This document shows positions 15,884 through 22,411 of a stretch of 64,000 nt of DNA, piece after piece. The stretch spans positions 186,001-250,000 of the forward strand of contig NZ_FOZW01000007.1 of the NCBI RefSeq assembly GCF_900116195.1, in the 5' to 3' direction. This DNA comes from Alloyangia pacifica (GTDB taxonomy: Bacteria > Pseudomonadota > Alphaproteobacteria > Rhodobacterales > Rhodobacteraceae). The notes below the pieces were generated by a model that was given only the letters and a program-made list of their open reading frames with translations, was not told the DNA's origin and ran no database searches. Both the position numbers and the translations under genes were made by a program. Position 1 is the stretch's first letter. Each line of letters begins with the position of its first letter.

Positions 15884-16659
15884 GGCTTGATGAACTTTGC
15901 GCCGGTGTCGCGCCGGTCGCCGGCAGGGAGCGGGTTGAGCACGATGTCCTCGTCGAGCGCGCCGCGCAGCTCGGAGAGCGGGCCGGACAGTCCGGTGGCC
16001 AGCGAGACCGGCGCGCCGTCTGCCTCGGCCTTGGCCGAGATCACCGAGACGATGCGTGGCTCCCCGCCTTCGAAGGAGAAGACCGGTGAGCCGGAGCTGC
16101 CGAAGTCGACGGTGCAGTCGAGCACCAGAATGCCGTCCTGACGCTCGAGCACGCCGCAATAGTCCTGCAGTGCAGGGGCCTCGGAGCGGTCATGCGCGTA
16201 GGAGACCACGCCCAGCTCGTCGCCCGTCTCGGGGAAGGGGCCGAGCCCGAAGGGCGCGATGCTGCTGTTGCGGATCGGCAGTTGCAGCTCGATCACCGCG
16301 AGGTCGCTGCGCACCCGTTCGGGACTGGCCGGCGCACCGAAGTCGTAGCTGTCGAGCGAGATCGCCCGGCGGACCCGCCGGTAGGCCGCGGCGCGGCCGT
16401 TGCGCCAGCCTGCAAGGAACTGGATCTGTTCGACCGGCACGCGCGCGCCGTTGCGTGCATCGAACAGGCAATGCGCGGCGGTCAGAACGAGGTCCGGCGC
16501 GATCAGCGCGCCGGTGCAAAAGGCCTGTCCGGCGATCTCCAGCCGGCCGACCGCTTCCCAGCCGCGCCCGTCCTCGCGGCTTTCCATGGAAAACAGGCCA
16601 CCCTGTGCGGAGGCTGGCGAGGCCAGCAGCGCGGCGAGCAGCGCAATGAGGTATCGCAC
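15880..16659 (-). CDS. Exported trypsin-like serine protease (first of tandem pair)
   Basis: A 259-residue secreted S1-family protease with signal peptide MRYLIALLAALLASPASA. The triad is His63 (LTAAHC), Asp119 (RSDLAVIEL) and Ser189 (FGSSGSPVF). Both it and the downstream gene share GWEAVGRL, FCTGALIAPD(L/I)VLTAAHC and a GAxF(I/V)KP/RP C-terminus, showing they arose by tandem duplication. The stop codon overlaps the GTG of the second copy. There is no propeptide of note and no PDZ domain, unlike DegP-type proteases. Pairs of this sort are found in Rhodobacterales but their role is not established. Confidence 0.85.
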   Translation of the reverse strand: MRYLIALLAALLASPASAQGGLFSMESREDGRGWEAVGRLEIAGQAFCTGALIAPDLVLTAAHCLFDARNGARVPVEQIQFLAGWRNGRAAAYRRVRRAISLDSYDFGAPASPERVRSDLAVIELQLPIRNSSIAPFGLGPFPETGDELGVVSYAHDRSEAPALQDYCGVLERQDGILVLDCTVDFGSSGSPVFSFEGGEPRIVSVISAKAEADGAPVSLATGLSGPLSELRGALDEDIVLNPLPAGDRRDTGAKFIKP

Positions 16660-16738
16660 GAAAATGACTCCCTGTTCGCCCGCTTACGCTAGGCAGAGTC
16701 TGGGGCGAAATTTGGGCGCGCCGGGGGTCTCAAAAGGG

Positions 16739-18043
16739 TCAGGCCAGCGCTTCCAGCGCGCGCGGTTTCGGCCCGCCGGTCGCCCAGTCAAGCAGTTCGA
16801 CCGTATGCACAACCGGCAGCCCGGTGCCCGAGCCGATCTGCATCATGCAGCCGATGTTGCCCGCCGCGATGAGCTGCGGTGCCTTGGCCTCCAGCGTCTG
16901 CACCTTGCGGTCACGCAGCTGCTTCGAGATCTCCGGTTGCAGCAGGTTGTAGGTGCCGGCGCTGCCGCAGCAGAGATGGCTGTCGGCGGGCTCGACTACC
17001 TCGAACCCGGCGCGCTTCAGCAGGTCCTTGGGCGCGGCTTTCACCTTCTGCCCGTGCTGCAGCGAGCAGGCGGCGTGATAGGCGACGCGCAGGTCCTTCG
17101 GCGCGCCCGCCAGCATCTCCTCGGGGATCTCGAGATCGCGCAGCAGCTCGCTGATGTCCATGGCCTTGGCCGAGACCTTTGCCGCCGCCTCCGCCAGCGG
17201 CGAGCTGCGGAACATGTGGCCGTAGTCCTTCACCGTGGTGCCGCAGCCCGAGGTGTTGATGACGATGGCATCGAGCCCATCGCCCTGCATCTCGGCGGTC
17301 CAGGCGTGGATATTGGCCTCGGCAGAACCATGCGCCTGCGCCTCGCGCCCCATGTGGTGGGTGAGTGCGCCGCAGCAACCCGCCCCCTTGGCGACCACCA
17401 CCTCGCAGCCCAGCCGGCGCAGCAGACGGATGGTGGCGTCGTTGATGTCGGTGTTCAGCGCCTTCTGTGCGCAGCCGGTCATCAGCGCCACGCGTTTGCG
17501 CTTCGGTGCCACGGGGGCAAAGCTCTGCGGGTCATCGTTGCGGCTGACCGGCGGAATGCGCTTCGGTGCCATCTCCAGCATCGCCTTCAGTCGCGGGTCG
17601 GGCAGCAGCCCGGCAAACGGGCGGCCCAGCTTGGCCAGCGCCAGCGCCAGGCGGAAGCGCATCGGGTGCGGGATGATCTGGGCAAGCAGCCAGCGCAGCG
17701 CCCGGTCGTGCCAGGGGCGGGTGTAGTTTTTCTCGATATAGGCCCGCGCATGGTCCACGAGGTGCATGTAATGCACGCCCGAGGGGCAGGTGGTCATGCA
17801 CGACAGGCACGAGAGGCAGCGGTCGATGTGCTTCACGGTCTTGGCGTCCGGCACCCGCTCGTTCTCGAGCATGTCCTTGATCAGGTAGATGCGCCCGCGC
17901 GGGCTGTCGAGCTCGTCGCCCAGCACCTGGTAGGTCGGGCAGGTGGCGGTGCAAAAGCCGCAATGCACGCAGGAGCGCAGGATCTCGTTGGCCCGCTCGG
18001 TGCCCGGATCGCGCAGCTGGTCGGGGGTGAAATTGGTCTGCAT
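16739..18043 (-). CDS. glcF: Glycolate oxidase iron-sulfur subunit
   Basis: A 434-residue subunit of the membrane-associated glycolate dehydrogenase GlcDEF, passing electrons from FAD to the quinone pool as glycolate becomes glyoxylate. Two 4Fe-4S sites are present: C25-x2-C28-x2-C31-x3-C35P and C76-x2-C79-x2-C82-x3-C86P. Two CCG-type domains follow (KGAGCCGALTHHMG and SHLCCGSAGTYNLLQPEISK), normal for GlcF/LldE/HdrB relatives. It is last in the leftward order glcD-glcE-glcF, 24 bp after glcE, and is normal in length. Regulation is probably shared with glcD, whose promoter holds a palindrome. Confidence 0.95.
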   Translation of the reverse strand: MQTNFTPDQLRDPGTERANEILRSCVHCGFCTATCPTYQVLGDELDSPRGRIYLIKDMLENERVPDAKTVKHIDRCLSCLSCMTTCPSGVHYMHLVDHARAYIEKNYTRPWHDRALRWLLAQIIPHPMRFRLALALAKLGRPFAGLLPDPRLKAMLEMAPKRIPPVSRNDDPQSFAPVAPKRKRVALMTGCAQKALNTDINDATIRLLRRLGCEVVVAKGAGCCGALTHHMGREAQAHGSAEANIHAWTAEMQGDGLDAIVINTSGCGTTVKDYGHMFRSSPLAEAAAKVSAKAMDISELLRDLEIPEEMLAGAPKDLRVAYHAACSLQHGQKVKAAPKDLLKRAGFEVVEPADSHLCCGSAGTYNLLQPEISKQLRDRKVQTLEAKAPQLIAAGNIGCMMQIGSGTGLPVVHTVELLDWATGGPKPRALEALA

Positions 18044-18067
18044 GTCTTGGTCCTCAGCTCGCTCGGG

Positions 18068-19201
18068 TCACGCCATCAGGCCGGGGTTCAGCACCCCGCG
18101 CGGATCGAAGCGGCGGCGCAGCGCCGTGCTCAGGGCGGCCACGGGGGCGGGATCGGGATGGAAGGCAGGCACTCTGCCAGATGCGCTGCCAGATACGCTG
18201 CCAGATATGCTGCCGGTGCCCCGAACCCGCGTGGCATGGCCCTTGAAAGCGCCGAGCCGGGTGCGGGCGTCGGTGCCCTCGGGCAGCAGCGCCCAGACCA
18301 GCCCACCGCCCCAGTCGTAGAGCAGCGCCTCGGCGCACAGCCGGGTGGCCAGCTCCGGCGCGTCCGAGGGTGTGCACGACAGCCGCCAGACATCCCCTGC
18401 GCGGCCCTGCAGCGGGGCCGCGTCGCGCACCCCGGCCCAGAGCGCCGCCCCGGCCGCAGCACCGGTCTCCTCGGTGATTTCGCGCCCGGGGAAGAGCGCC
18501 TTCAGGCGTTCCAGCCGATAGGCGACCGAGCGCGCGAAGCCCTCGATGCGCAGCAAGGTCTGTCGCGCGGCGGGGTCATGCGCCGCGCCGGTCACGTCGT
18601 AGGGCGCGCCGAGCGCCGCCGACATGGCGGCCACGGCCTCGGTATCCGAAAGCCCGTGCAGCACCAGCGTCGCGGCGGCCTCGGGCTTGGGCAACACCTT
18701 GAAGCTCACCTCGGTCAGTACCCCGAGCGTGCCGTGGCTGCCTGCCATCAGCTTCACAAGGTCGTAGCCGGTGACGTTCTTCATCACCCGCCCGCCGTTC
18801 GACACAATGCTGCCCGCGCCATCGACGAAACGCACGCCCAGCAGGAAGTCGCGGCAGGCGCCGGAGGCGATGCGCCGCGGCCCCGAGGCATTGGCCGCCA
18901 CGATCCCGCCCAGCGTGCTGGTGCCCTGCGCGCCGAGCAGCCCGCGCATGTCCGGCACCTCGAAGGCCAGCCGCTGGTTCTCGGCATCCAGTGCCGCCTC
19001 GACCTCTGCGAGCGGCGTGCCCGCCCCGGCCACAAGCGTCAACGCGCCCGGCTCGTAGAGCGTGATCCCAGAGAGGCCGCCGGTCTCCAGCGGCGCACCC
19101 GCAACGTCGCCGATGCTGCGCGTGCCGCCGCCGCGGATGCGCAGCGGCCCGTTGCTGGCGGAGATCATCTCCGCGAGGTCTGTCTCGGTCTCAGGTCTCA
19201 T
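18068..19201 (-). CDS. glcE: Glycolate oxidase FAD-binding subunit
   Basis: A 377-residue FAD-binding PCMH-fold protein, second subunit of glycolate dehydrogenase. The flavin-binding region includes GPLRIRGGGTRSIGD near the N-terminus and AQGTSTLGGIVAANASGPRR (about residues 94-113), and the fold continues with GRVMKNVTGYDLVKLMAGSH. The C-terminus has the RRRFDPRGVLNPG signature of the family. Odd feature: just before it, residues about 328-342 are a Gly/Ser repeat (GTGSISGSVSGSASG) encoded by a 12-bp tandem repeat at 18174-18218, which probably makes a flexible linker and is prone to slippage. It lies 96 bp after glcD, with a dispersed hairpin repeat in the gap. Confidence 0.93.
   Translation of the reverse strand: MRPETETDLAEMISASNGPLRIRGGGTRSIGDVAGAPLETGGLSGITLYEPGALTLVAGAGTPLAEVEAALDAENQRLAFEVPDMRGLLGAQGTSTLGGIVAANASGPRRIASGACRDFLLGVRFVDGAGSIVSNGGRVMKNVTGYDLVKLMAGSHGTLGVLTEVSFKVLPKPEAAATLVLHGLSDTEAVAAMSAALGAPYDVTGAAHDPAARQTLLRIEGFARSVAYRLERLKALFPGREITEETGAAAGAALWAGVRDAAPLQGRAGDVWRLSCTPSDAPELATRLCAEALLYDWGGGLVWALLPEGTDARTRLGAFKGHATRVRGTGSISGSVSGSASGRVPAFHPDPAPVAALSTALRRRFDPRGVLNPGLMA
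18174..18218 (-). repeat. 12-bp tandem repeat inside glcE
   Basis: CTGCCAGAT occurs at 18174, 18186 and 18198 with a fourth diverged copy (CTGCCGGTG) at 18210, a period of 12 bp. It stays in frame and encodes the Gly-Ser linker of GlcE. Changes in copy number would alter linker length by four residues without a frameshift. Confidence 0.85.
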
Positions 19202-19222
19202 CAGGCTTCCACATGGTCAAAA

Positions 19223-19265
19223 TATCCCGGGGGAGTCCGCGTCAGCGGATGGGGGCAGCGCCCCC
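19223..19265 (-). repeat. Dispersed intergenic hairpin repeat, copy B
   Basis: A 43-bp block between glcD and glcE, 38 of 43 positions identical to 4606-4648 by hand count and in the same orientation. On the minus strand GGGGGCGCTGCCCCC is followed by TCCGCTGACGCGGA and then CCCCCGGGATATTT. It lies within the glc operon, so it may trim or partly terminate the glcD mRNA. Confidence 0.75.
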
Positions 19266-19297
19266 TCGGCGGGTCAAACGGCGGCTCAAGCGTCGGT

Positions 19298-20746
19298 TCA
19301 CTCGGCAGCCAGGGCCGCGCTGCGCCGCGCTTCCGAGGCGTCCAGCGGGAACACCTTGGCGGGGTTCAGCAGCCAGTGCGGGTCGAAGACGTCCTTCACC
19401 GCCATCTGCGCCTCGAGGTCGGCGGGCGCGTATTGCGTGTGCATCAGGTCGCGCTTCTCGATCCCCACGCCGTGCTCGCCGGTCAGGCAGCCGCCGACCT
19501 CGACGCAGAGTTTCAGGATCTCCGCGCCGAAGCGCTCGCAGAGCTCGAGCTGGCCCTCCTCGTTGGCGTTGAACAGGATCAGCGGGTGCATGTTCCCGTC
19601 GCCGGCATGGAAGACGTTGGCCACCTTCAGTCCGAACTCCTCCGACATCTCGCCGATCCGGCGCAGCACATGGGGCAGCGAGGAGACCGGGATCGTGCCG
19701 TCGAGGCACATGTAGTCATTGATCTGCCCCATGGCGCCGAAGGCGGACTTGCGGCCAAGCCAGATGCGGCCCGCCTCGTCCTCGTCCCGCGCCTCGCGCA
19801 GCTCGACGGGGTTGTGGCGCTTGGCGATCTCGATGATCTTTTCGAGCTGCTCGGCGATCTCGGCCTCGGAGCCCTCGACCTCGACGATCAGCAGCGCCTC
19901 GCACATCGGGTATCCCGCCTTGGCAAAGGCCTCGCAGGCCTCGATGCAGGGCCGGTCCATGAACTCGATCGCCACCGGCAGAACGCCGGCCTTGATTATG
20001 TCCGACACGCATTCCCCGGCCACCTCGTTGGCGGCGAAACCCATCAGCACCGGGCGTGCGCCCTCGGGCTTGCGCAGGATGCGCAGCGTCGCTTCGGTGA
20101 CCACGCCGAGCTGTCCCTCGGAGCCGCAGATGACGCCCAGCAGGTCGAGCCCCGGCGCGTCGAGATGCGCGCCGCCGAGTTCGATCACCGTGCCGTCCAT
20201 CAGCACCATGGTCACGCCCATGAGGTTGTTTGTGGTCACGCCGTACTTGAGGCAATGCGCCCCGCCCGAGTTCATCGCGATGTTCCCGGCGATGGCGCAG
20301 GCGAGCTGCGACGAAGGGTCCGGGGCGTAGAAGAAATCTTCCTCCGCCACCGCGCCGCTGACAGAGAGGTTGGTGCGCCCGGTCTGCACGCGGATGAAGC
20401 GGTTGGCGTAATCGGTTTCCAGCACGCGGTTCATCTTGGCGACGCCGAGGATCACGCTGTCGGCGGTGGGCAGCGCGCCGCCTGCCAGCGAGGTGCCCGA
20501 GCCACGCGGCACGACAGGCACGCCTTCCTCAAAGCAGATCTTCAGCACCGCCGAGACCTCTTCGGTCGAGGACGGCAGGACCGCGCAGAGCGGCGGGCAG
20601 CGGTAGGCGGTGAGTGCGTCGCATTCATAGGCGCGGGTCTCGGACAGCTCCGAGATCACCGAACCTTCGGGCAGGACCTCCCTCAGCCGCGCGACGATCT
20701 GGTGCTTGCGCGCGAGGATGCTTGCATTGGGGGCTGGCATCTCCAT
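19298..20746 (-). CDS. glcD: Glycolate oxidase subunit, FAD-linked
   Basis: A 482-residue catalytic FAD subunit of glycolate dehydrogenase, which oxidises glycolate (from phytoplankton exudate or phosphoglycolate) to glyoxylate. Features: an FAD PCMH domain with VPRGSGTSLAGGALPTADSV (about residues 94-113) and AGNIAMNSGGAHCLKYGVTT, then the FAD-oxidase C domain with NVFHAGDGNMHPLILFNANE and the GEHGVGIEKRDLM motif. The ATG at 20746 is preceded by GGAGGAGA; an in-frame extension to 20899 crosses the promoter region and is rejected. It is first in the glcDEF operon. A 7-bp palindrome at 20764-20788, just upstream, is the likely operator. Confidence 0.96.
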   Translation of the reverse strand: MEMPAPNASILARKHQIVARLREVLPEGSVISELSETRAYECDALTAYRCPPLCAVLPSSTEEVSAVLKICFEEGVPVVPRGSGTSLAGGALPTADSVILGVAKMNRVLETDYANRFIRVQTGRTNLSVSGAVAEEDFFYAPDPSSQLACAIAGNIAMNSGGAHCLKYGVTTNNLMGVTMVLMDGTVIELGGAHLDAPGLDLLGVICGSEGQLGVVTEATLRILRKPEGARPVLMGFAANEVAGECVSDIIKAGVLPVAIEFMDRPCIEACEAFAKAGYPMCEALLIVEVEGSEAEIAEQLEKIIEIAKRHNPVELREARDEDEAGRIWLGRKSAFGAMGQINDYMCLDGTIPVSSLPHVLRRIGEMSEEFGLKVANVFHAGDGNMHPLILFNANEEGQLELCERFGAEILKLCVEVGGCLTGEHGVGIEKRDLMHTQYAPADLEAQMAVKDVFDPHWLLNPAKVFPLDASEARRSAALAAE

Positions 20747-20763
20747 CGGGGGTCTCCTCCTAG

Positions 20764-20788
20764 AATTGGTAAACTCATATAACCAATT
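20764..20788. promoter_or_regulatory. Palindromic operator candidate upstream of glcD
   Basis: AATTGGT (20764-20770) and ACCAATT (20782-20788) are perfect 7-bp inverted arms with an 11-nt AT-rich spacer. It lies 17 bp before the glcD ATG, overlapping the expected promoter, and about 90 bp from the divergent HemJ-like gene. Many glc operons are controlled by a GntR-type (GlcC) regulator, whose sites often contain TTGGT/ACCAA, but no regulator gene is adjacent. Confidence 0.5.
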
Positions 20789-20879
20789 TGCGCGAGGGCC
20801 AAGCATTTTTGCCATGGTGGCGCGCGCGCGGTGTCCGCGGATCTTGCGCGAGGCAAGGGAATGATAGCAGGTGGCCCCC

Positions 20880-21290
20880 ATGACCTGGCTGAAGATCATT
20901 CACATTCTTTGCGTCATGGGGTGGATGACCTCCATCTTCGCCGTGCCGCGCGCGCTCATCTACTGGAAACGCGACTTCGCGAAGACCGGGGAATTCGGCC
21001 CGCTGGGCGATCTCACCTACCGGCTGTATCGCTTTTCCGCGGGGCTGGCGGTGATCGCTGCGATCACCGGGCTCTGGCTCGGCGTGCTCTGGGGCTTCCC
21101 GGCCTGGCTGCACGCCAAGATTGCGCTCGTGGTGCTGCTGGCGGCGCATTACGTCTGGACCGGGGTGCTGGTCGGCCGGGCCAAGCGGGGCGAGTTCCGC
21201 GAGTCGGACCTGTTCCTGCGCATCTTCAACGAGATCAGCGTGGTGGGCACGATCGCCATCCTGTGGCTGGTCGTGGCCAAGCCGTTCTGA
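20880..21290 (+). CDS. HemJ/CopD-like four-helix membrane protein
   Basis: A membrane protein of 136 residues. MTWLKIIHILCVMGWMTSIF starts the first helix with the conserved His of the UPF0093/HemJ group, followed by the AVPRALIYWKRD loop. Three more helices follow (SAGLAVIAAITGLWLGVLWG, HAKIALVVLLAAHYVWTGVL, ISVVGTIAILWLVVAKPF). True HemJ oxidises protoporphyrinogen IX; this protein could be HemJ itself or a paralogue with heme or copper as ligand, so no symbol is given. The ATG at 20880 has AGGTGG 5 nt before it; a GTG at 20871 is an alternative. It is followed after 2 bp by a DUF599 gene, so the two are coupled. Confidence 0.75.
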   Translation: MTWLKIIHILCVMGWMTSIFAVPRALIYWKRDFAKTGEFGPLGDLTYRLYRFSAGLAVIAAITGLWLGVLWGFPAWLHAKIALVVLLAAHYVWTGVLVGRAKRGEFRESDLFLRIFNEISVVGTIAILWLVVAKPF

Positions 21291-21292
21291 CC

Positions 21293-21997
21293 ATGCTGCC
21301 CTCGCTCGATCCCTTCTACTATTTCTCGCCAGTCGACCTGACCGGTGTCGGGCTGCTGCTGCTCTGCTGGCTGGGCAGCTCGTGGCTGATCGAGCACCCG
21401 CCGGCGCGGCGTCCCTCGGTGACCAAGCTGATGGCGCGCTACCGGCGGCAATGGATGAGGCACTTCGTCACCCGCCAGCCGCGCATCTTCGATTCCCAGA
21501 TCGTCGGCAGTCTGCGACAGAGCACCGCTTTTTTCGCCTCGACCTCGATGATCGCCATCGGCGGCATCTTCGCGCTGCTGGGCAATCCTGACCAGGTTCG
21601 GGGCGTCGCTGAGGATCTGTCGACGGGGGGCGACTCGCCGGTGATCGTCTGGGAGGCCAAGCTGCTGCTGATCCTCGCCTTCGCCGCCAACGCCTTTCTC
21701 AAGTTCGTCTGGTCGAACCGGCTGTTCGGCTATTGCTCGGTGCTGATGGGCTCGGTGCCCAATGACGACAGCCCGCTGGCCTATACCCGCGCCGCCAAGG
21801 CCGCCGAGATCAATATCTTTGCCGCGCGCAGCTACAATCGCGGATTGCGGTCGGTGTATTTTGGTATCGGCTCCACCGCCTGGCTGCTGGGGTCCTGGCC
21901 GCTGATCGTGGCGGTACTGATCACCCTGACGGTGATCCTGCGCCGCGAGTTCACCTCGCAGTCGCGCGAAGTTCTGCTCGCCAGCGAGGAAGAGTAG
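21293..21997 (+). CDS. DUF599 family membrane protein
   Basis: A 234-residue inner-membrane protein with helices near residues 12-32 (VDLTGVGLLLLCWLGSSWLI), 80-97 (ASTSMIAIGGIFALLGNPDQ), 120-145 and 195-220. The arrangement and the RQSTAFFASTSM, FVWSNRLFGYCSVLMGSVPN and AAEINIFAARSYNRGLRSVY blocks match DUF599, whose function is unknown. Its ATG comes 2 nt after the stop of the HemJ-like gene, so the pair is likely one transcript. Two perfect palindromes begin immediately after its stop codon and probably end the transcript. Confidence 0.88.
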   Translation: MLPSLDPFYYFSPVDLTGVGLLLLCWLGSSWLIEHPPARRPSVTKLMARYRRQWMRHFVTRQPRIFDSQIVGSLRQSTAFFASTSMIAIGGIFALLGNPDQVRGVAEDLSTGGDSPVIVWEAKLLLILAFAANAFLKFVWSNRLFGYCSVLMGSVPNDDSPLAYTRAAKAAEINIFAARSYNRGLRSVYFGIGSTAWLLGSWPLIVAVLITLTVILRREFTSQSREVLLASEEE

Positions 21998-21998
21998 T

Positions 21999-22042
21999 CA
22001 AAAGCCTTCGAAGGCTTTTGCAACTCCCTTCGAAGGGAGTTG
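21999..22042. repeat. Two abutting perfect 22-bp palindromes
   Basis: 21999-22020 (arms CAAAAGCCT/AGGCTTTTG) and 22021-22042 (arms CAACTCCCT/AGGGAGTTG) are both perfect palindromes and share the centre CCTTCGAAGG-like core (CTTCGAAG). They touch without a spacer. Each can fold into a 9-bp stem with a TCGA loop. They start 1 nt after the DUF599 stop and end 15 nt before the next start codon, so terminator or mRNA-processing function is plausible. Confidence 0.85.
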
Positions 22043-22057
22043 CGCTATGCTCGCCGC

Positions 22058-22411
22058 ATGAAAGCTGGATTCGCTGCCCTGCTATGCCTGTCTGCGCTGC
22101 CGCTTTACGCCGCGCCGCCCGAGGTGGTCGCAGCCAAGACGTCGGGCAATGGCGATGCCCGGGTCTTCTCCGTCACGCTGGCCCATCCCGACACCGGCTG
22201 GGAGCACTATGCCGACGGATGGCGCGTGGAGGCCGAGGATGGCACCGTGCTGGGCGTGCGCGAGTTGCTACACCCGCATGAGACCGAGCAGCCCTTCACC
22301 CGCAGCCTGTCCGGCGTCGCGATCCCGGCGGGCACGCGGCGCGTCTACATCCGCGCACGCTGTCTGACCGACGGCTGGAACGAGGCGCGGACCCCGCTCG
22401 ACCTGGAGTGA
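22058..22411 (+). CDS. Small secreted protein of unknown function
   Basis: A 117-residue exported protein with signal peptide MKAGFAALLCLSALPLYA and a mature domain of about 99 residues. The mature sequence (VFSVTLAHPDTGWEHYADGW, RVEAEDGTVLGVRELLHPHE, AIPAGTRRVYIRARCLTDGW) looks like a single beta-sandwich domain and ends with one Cys in the last third. It resembles small conserved proteins of Roseobacter genomes, but I do not recognise a named family. The ribosome site is weak. Its stop codon abuts the end of the convergent GATase-like gene. It could share a promoter with the upstream HemJ-like/DUF599 pair only if the palindromes are read through. Confidence 0.7.
   Translation: MKAGFAALLCLSALPLYAAPPEVVAAKTSGNGDARVFSVTLAHPDTGWEHYADGWRVEAEDGTVLGVRELLHPHETEQPFTRSLSGVAIPAGTRRVYIRARCLTDGWNEARTPLDLE

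Noticed and set aside
15098-16159. Longer N-terminus for the second trypsin-like protease
   Set aside because: The extra residues are the first protease read in another frame. The GTG at 15883 gives a clean signal peptide.
16400-20782. Long open frame (1460 codons) on the plus strand opposite glcDEF
   Set aside because: It runs antisense to glcF, glcE and glcD, whose motifs are unmistakable. The product is Arg/Gly/His-rich with no domain, an effect of GC-rich third positions.
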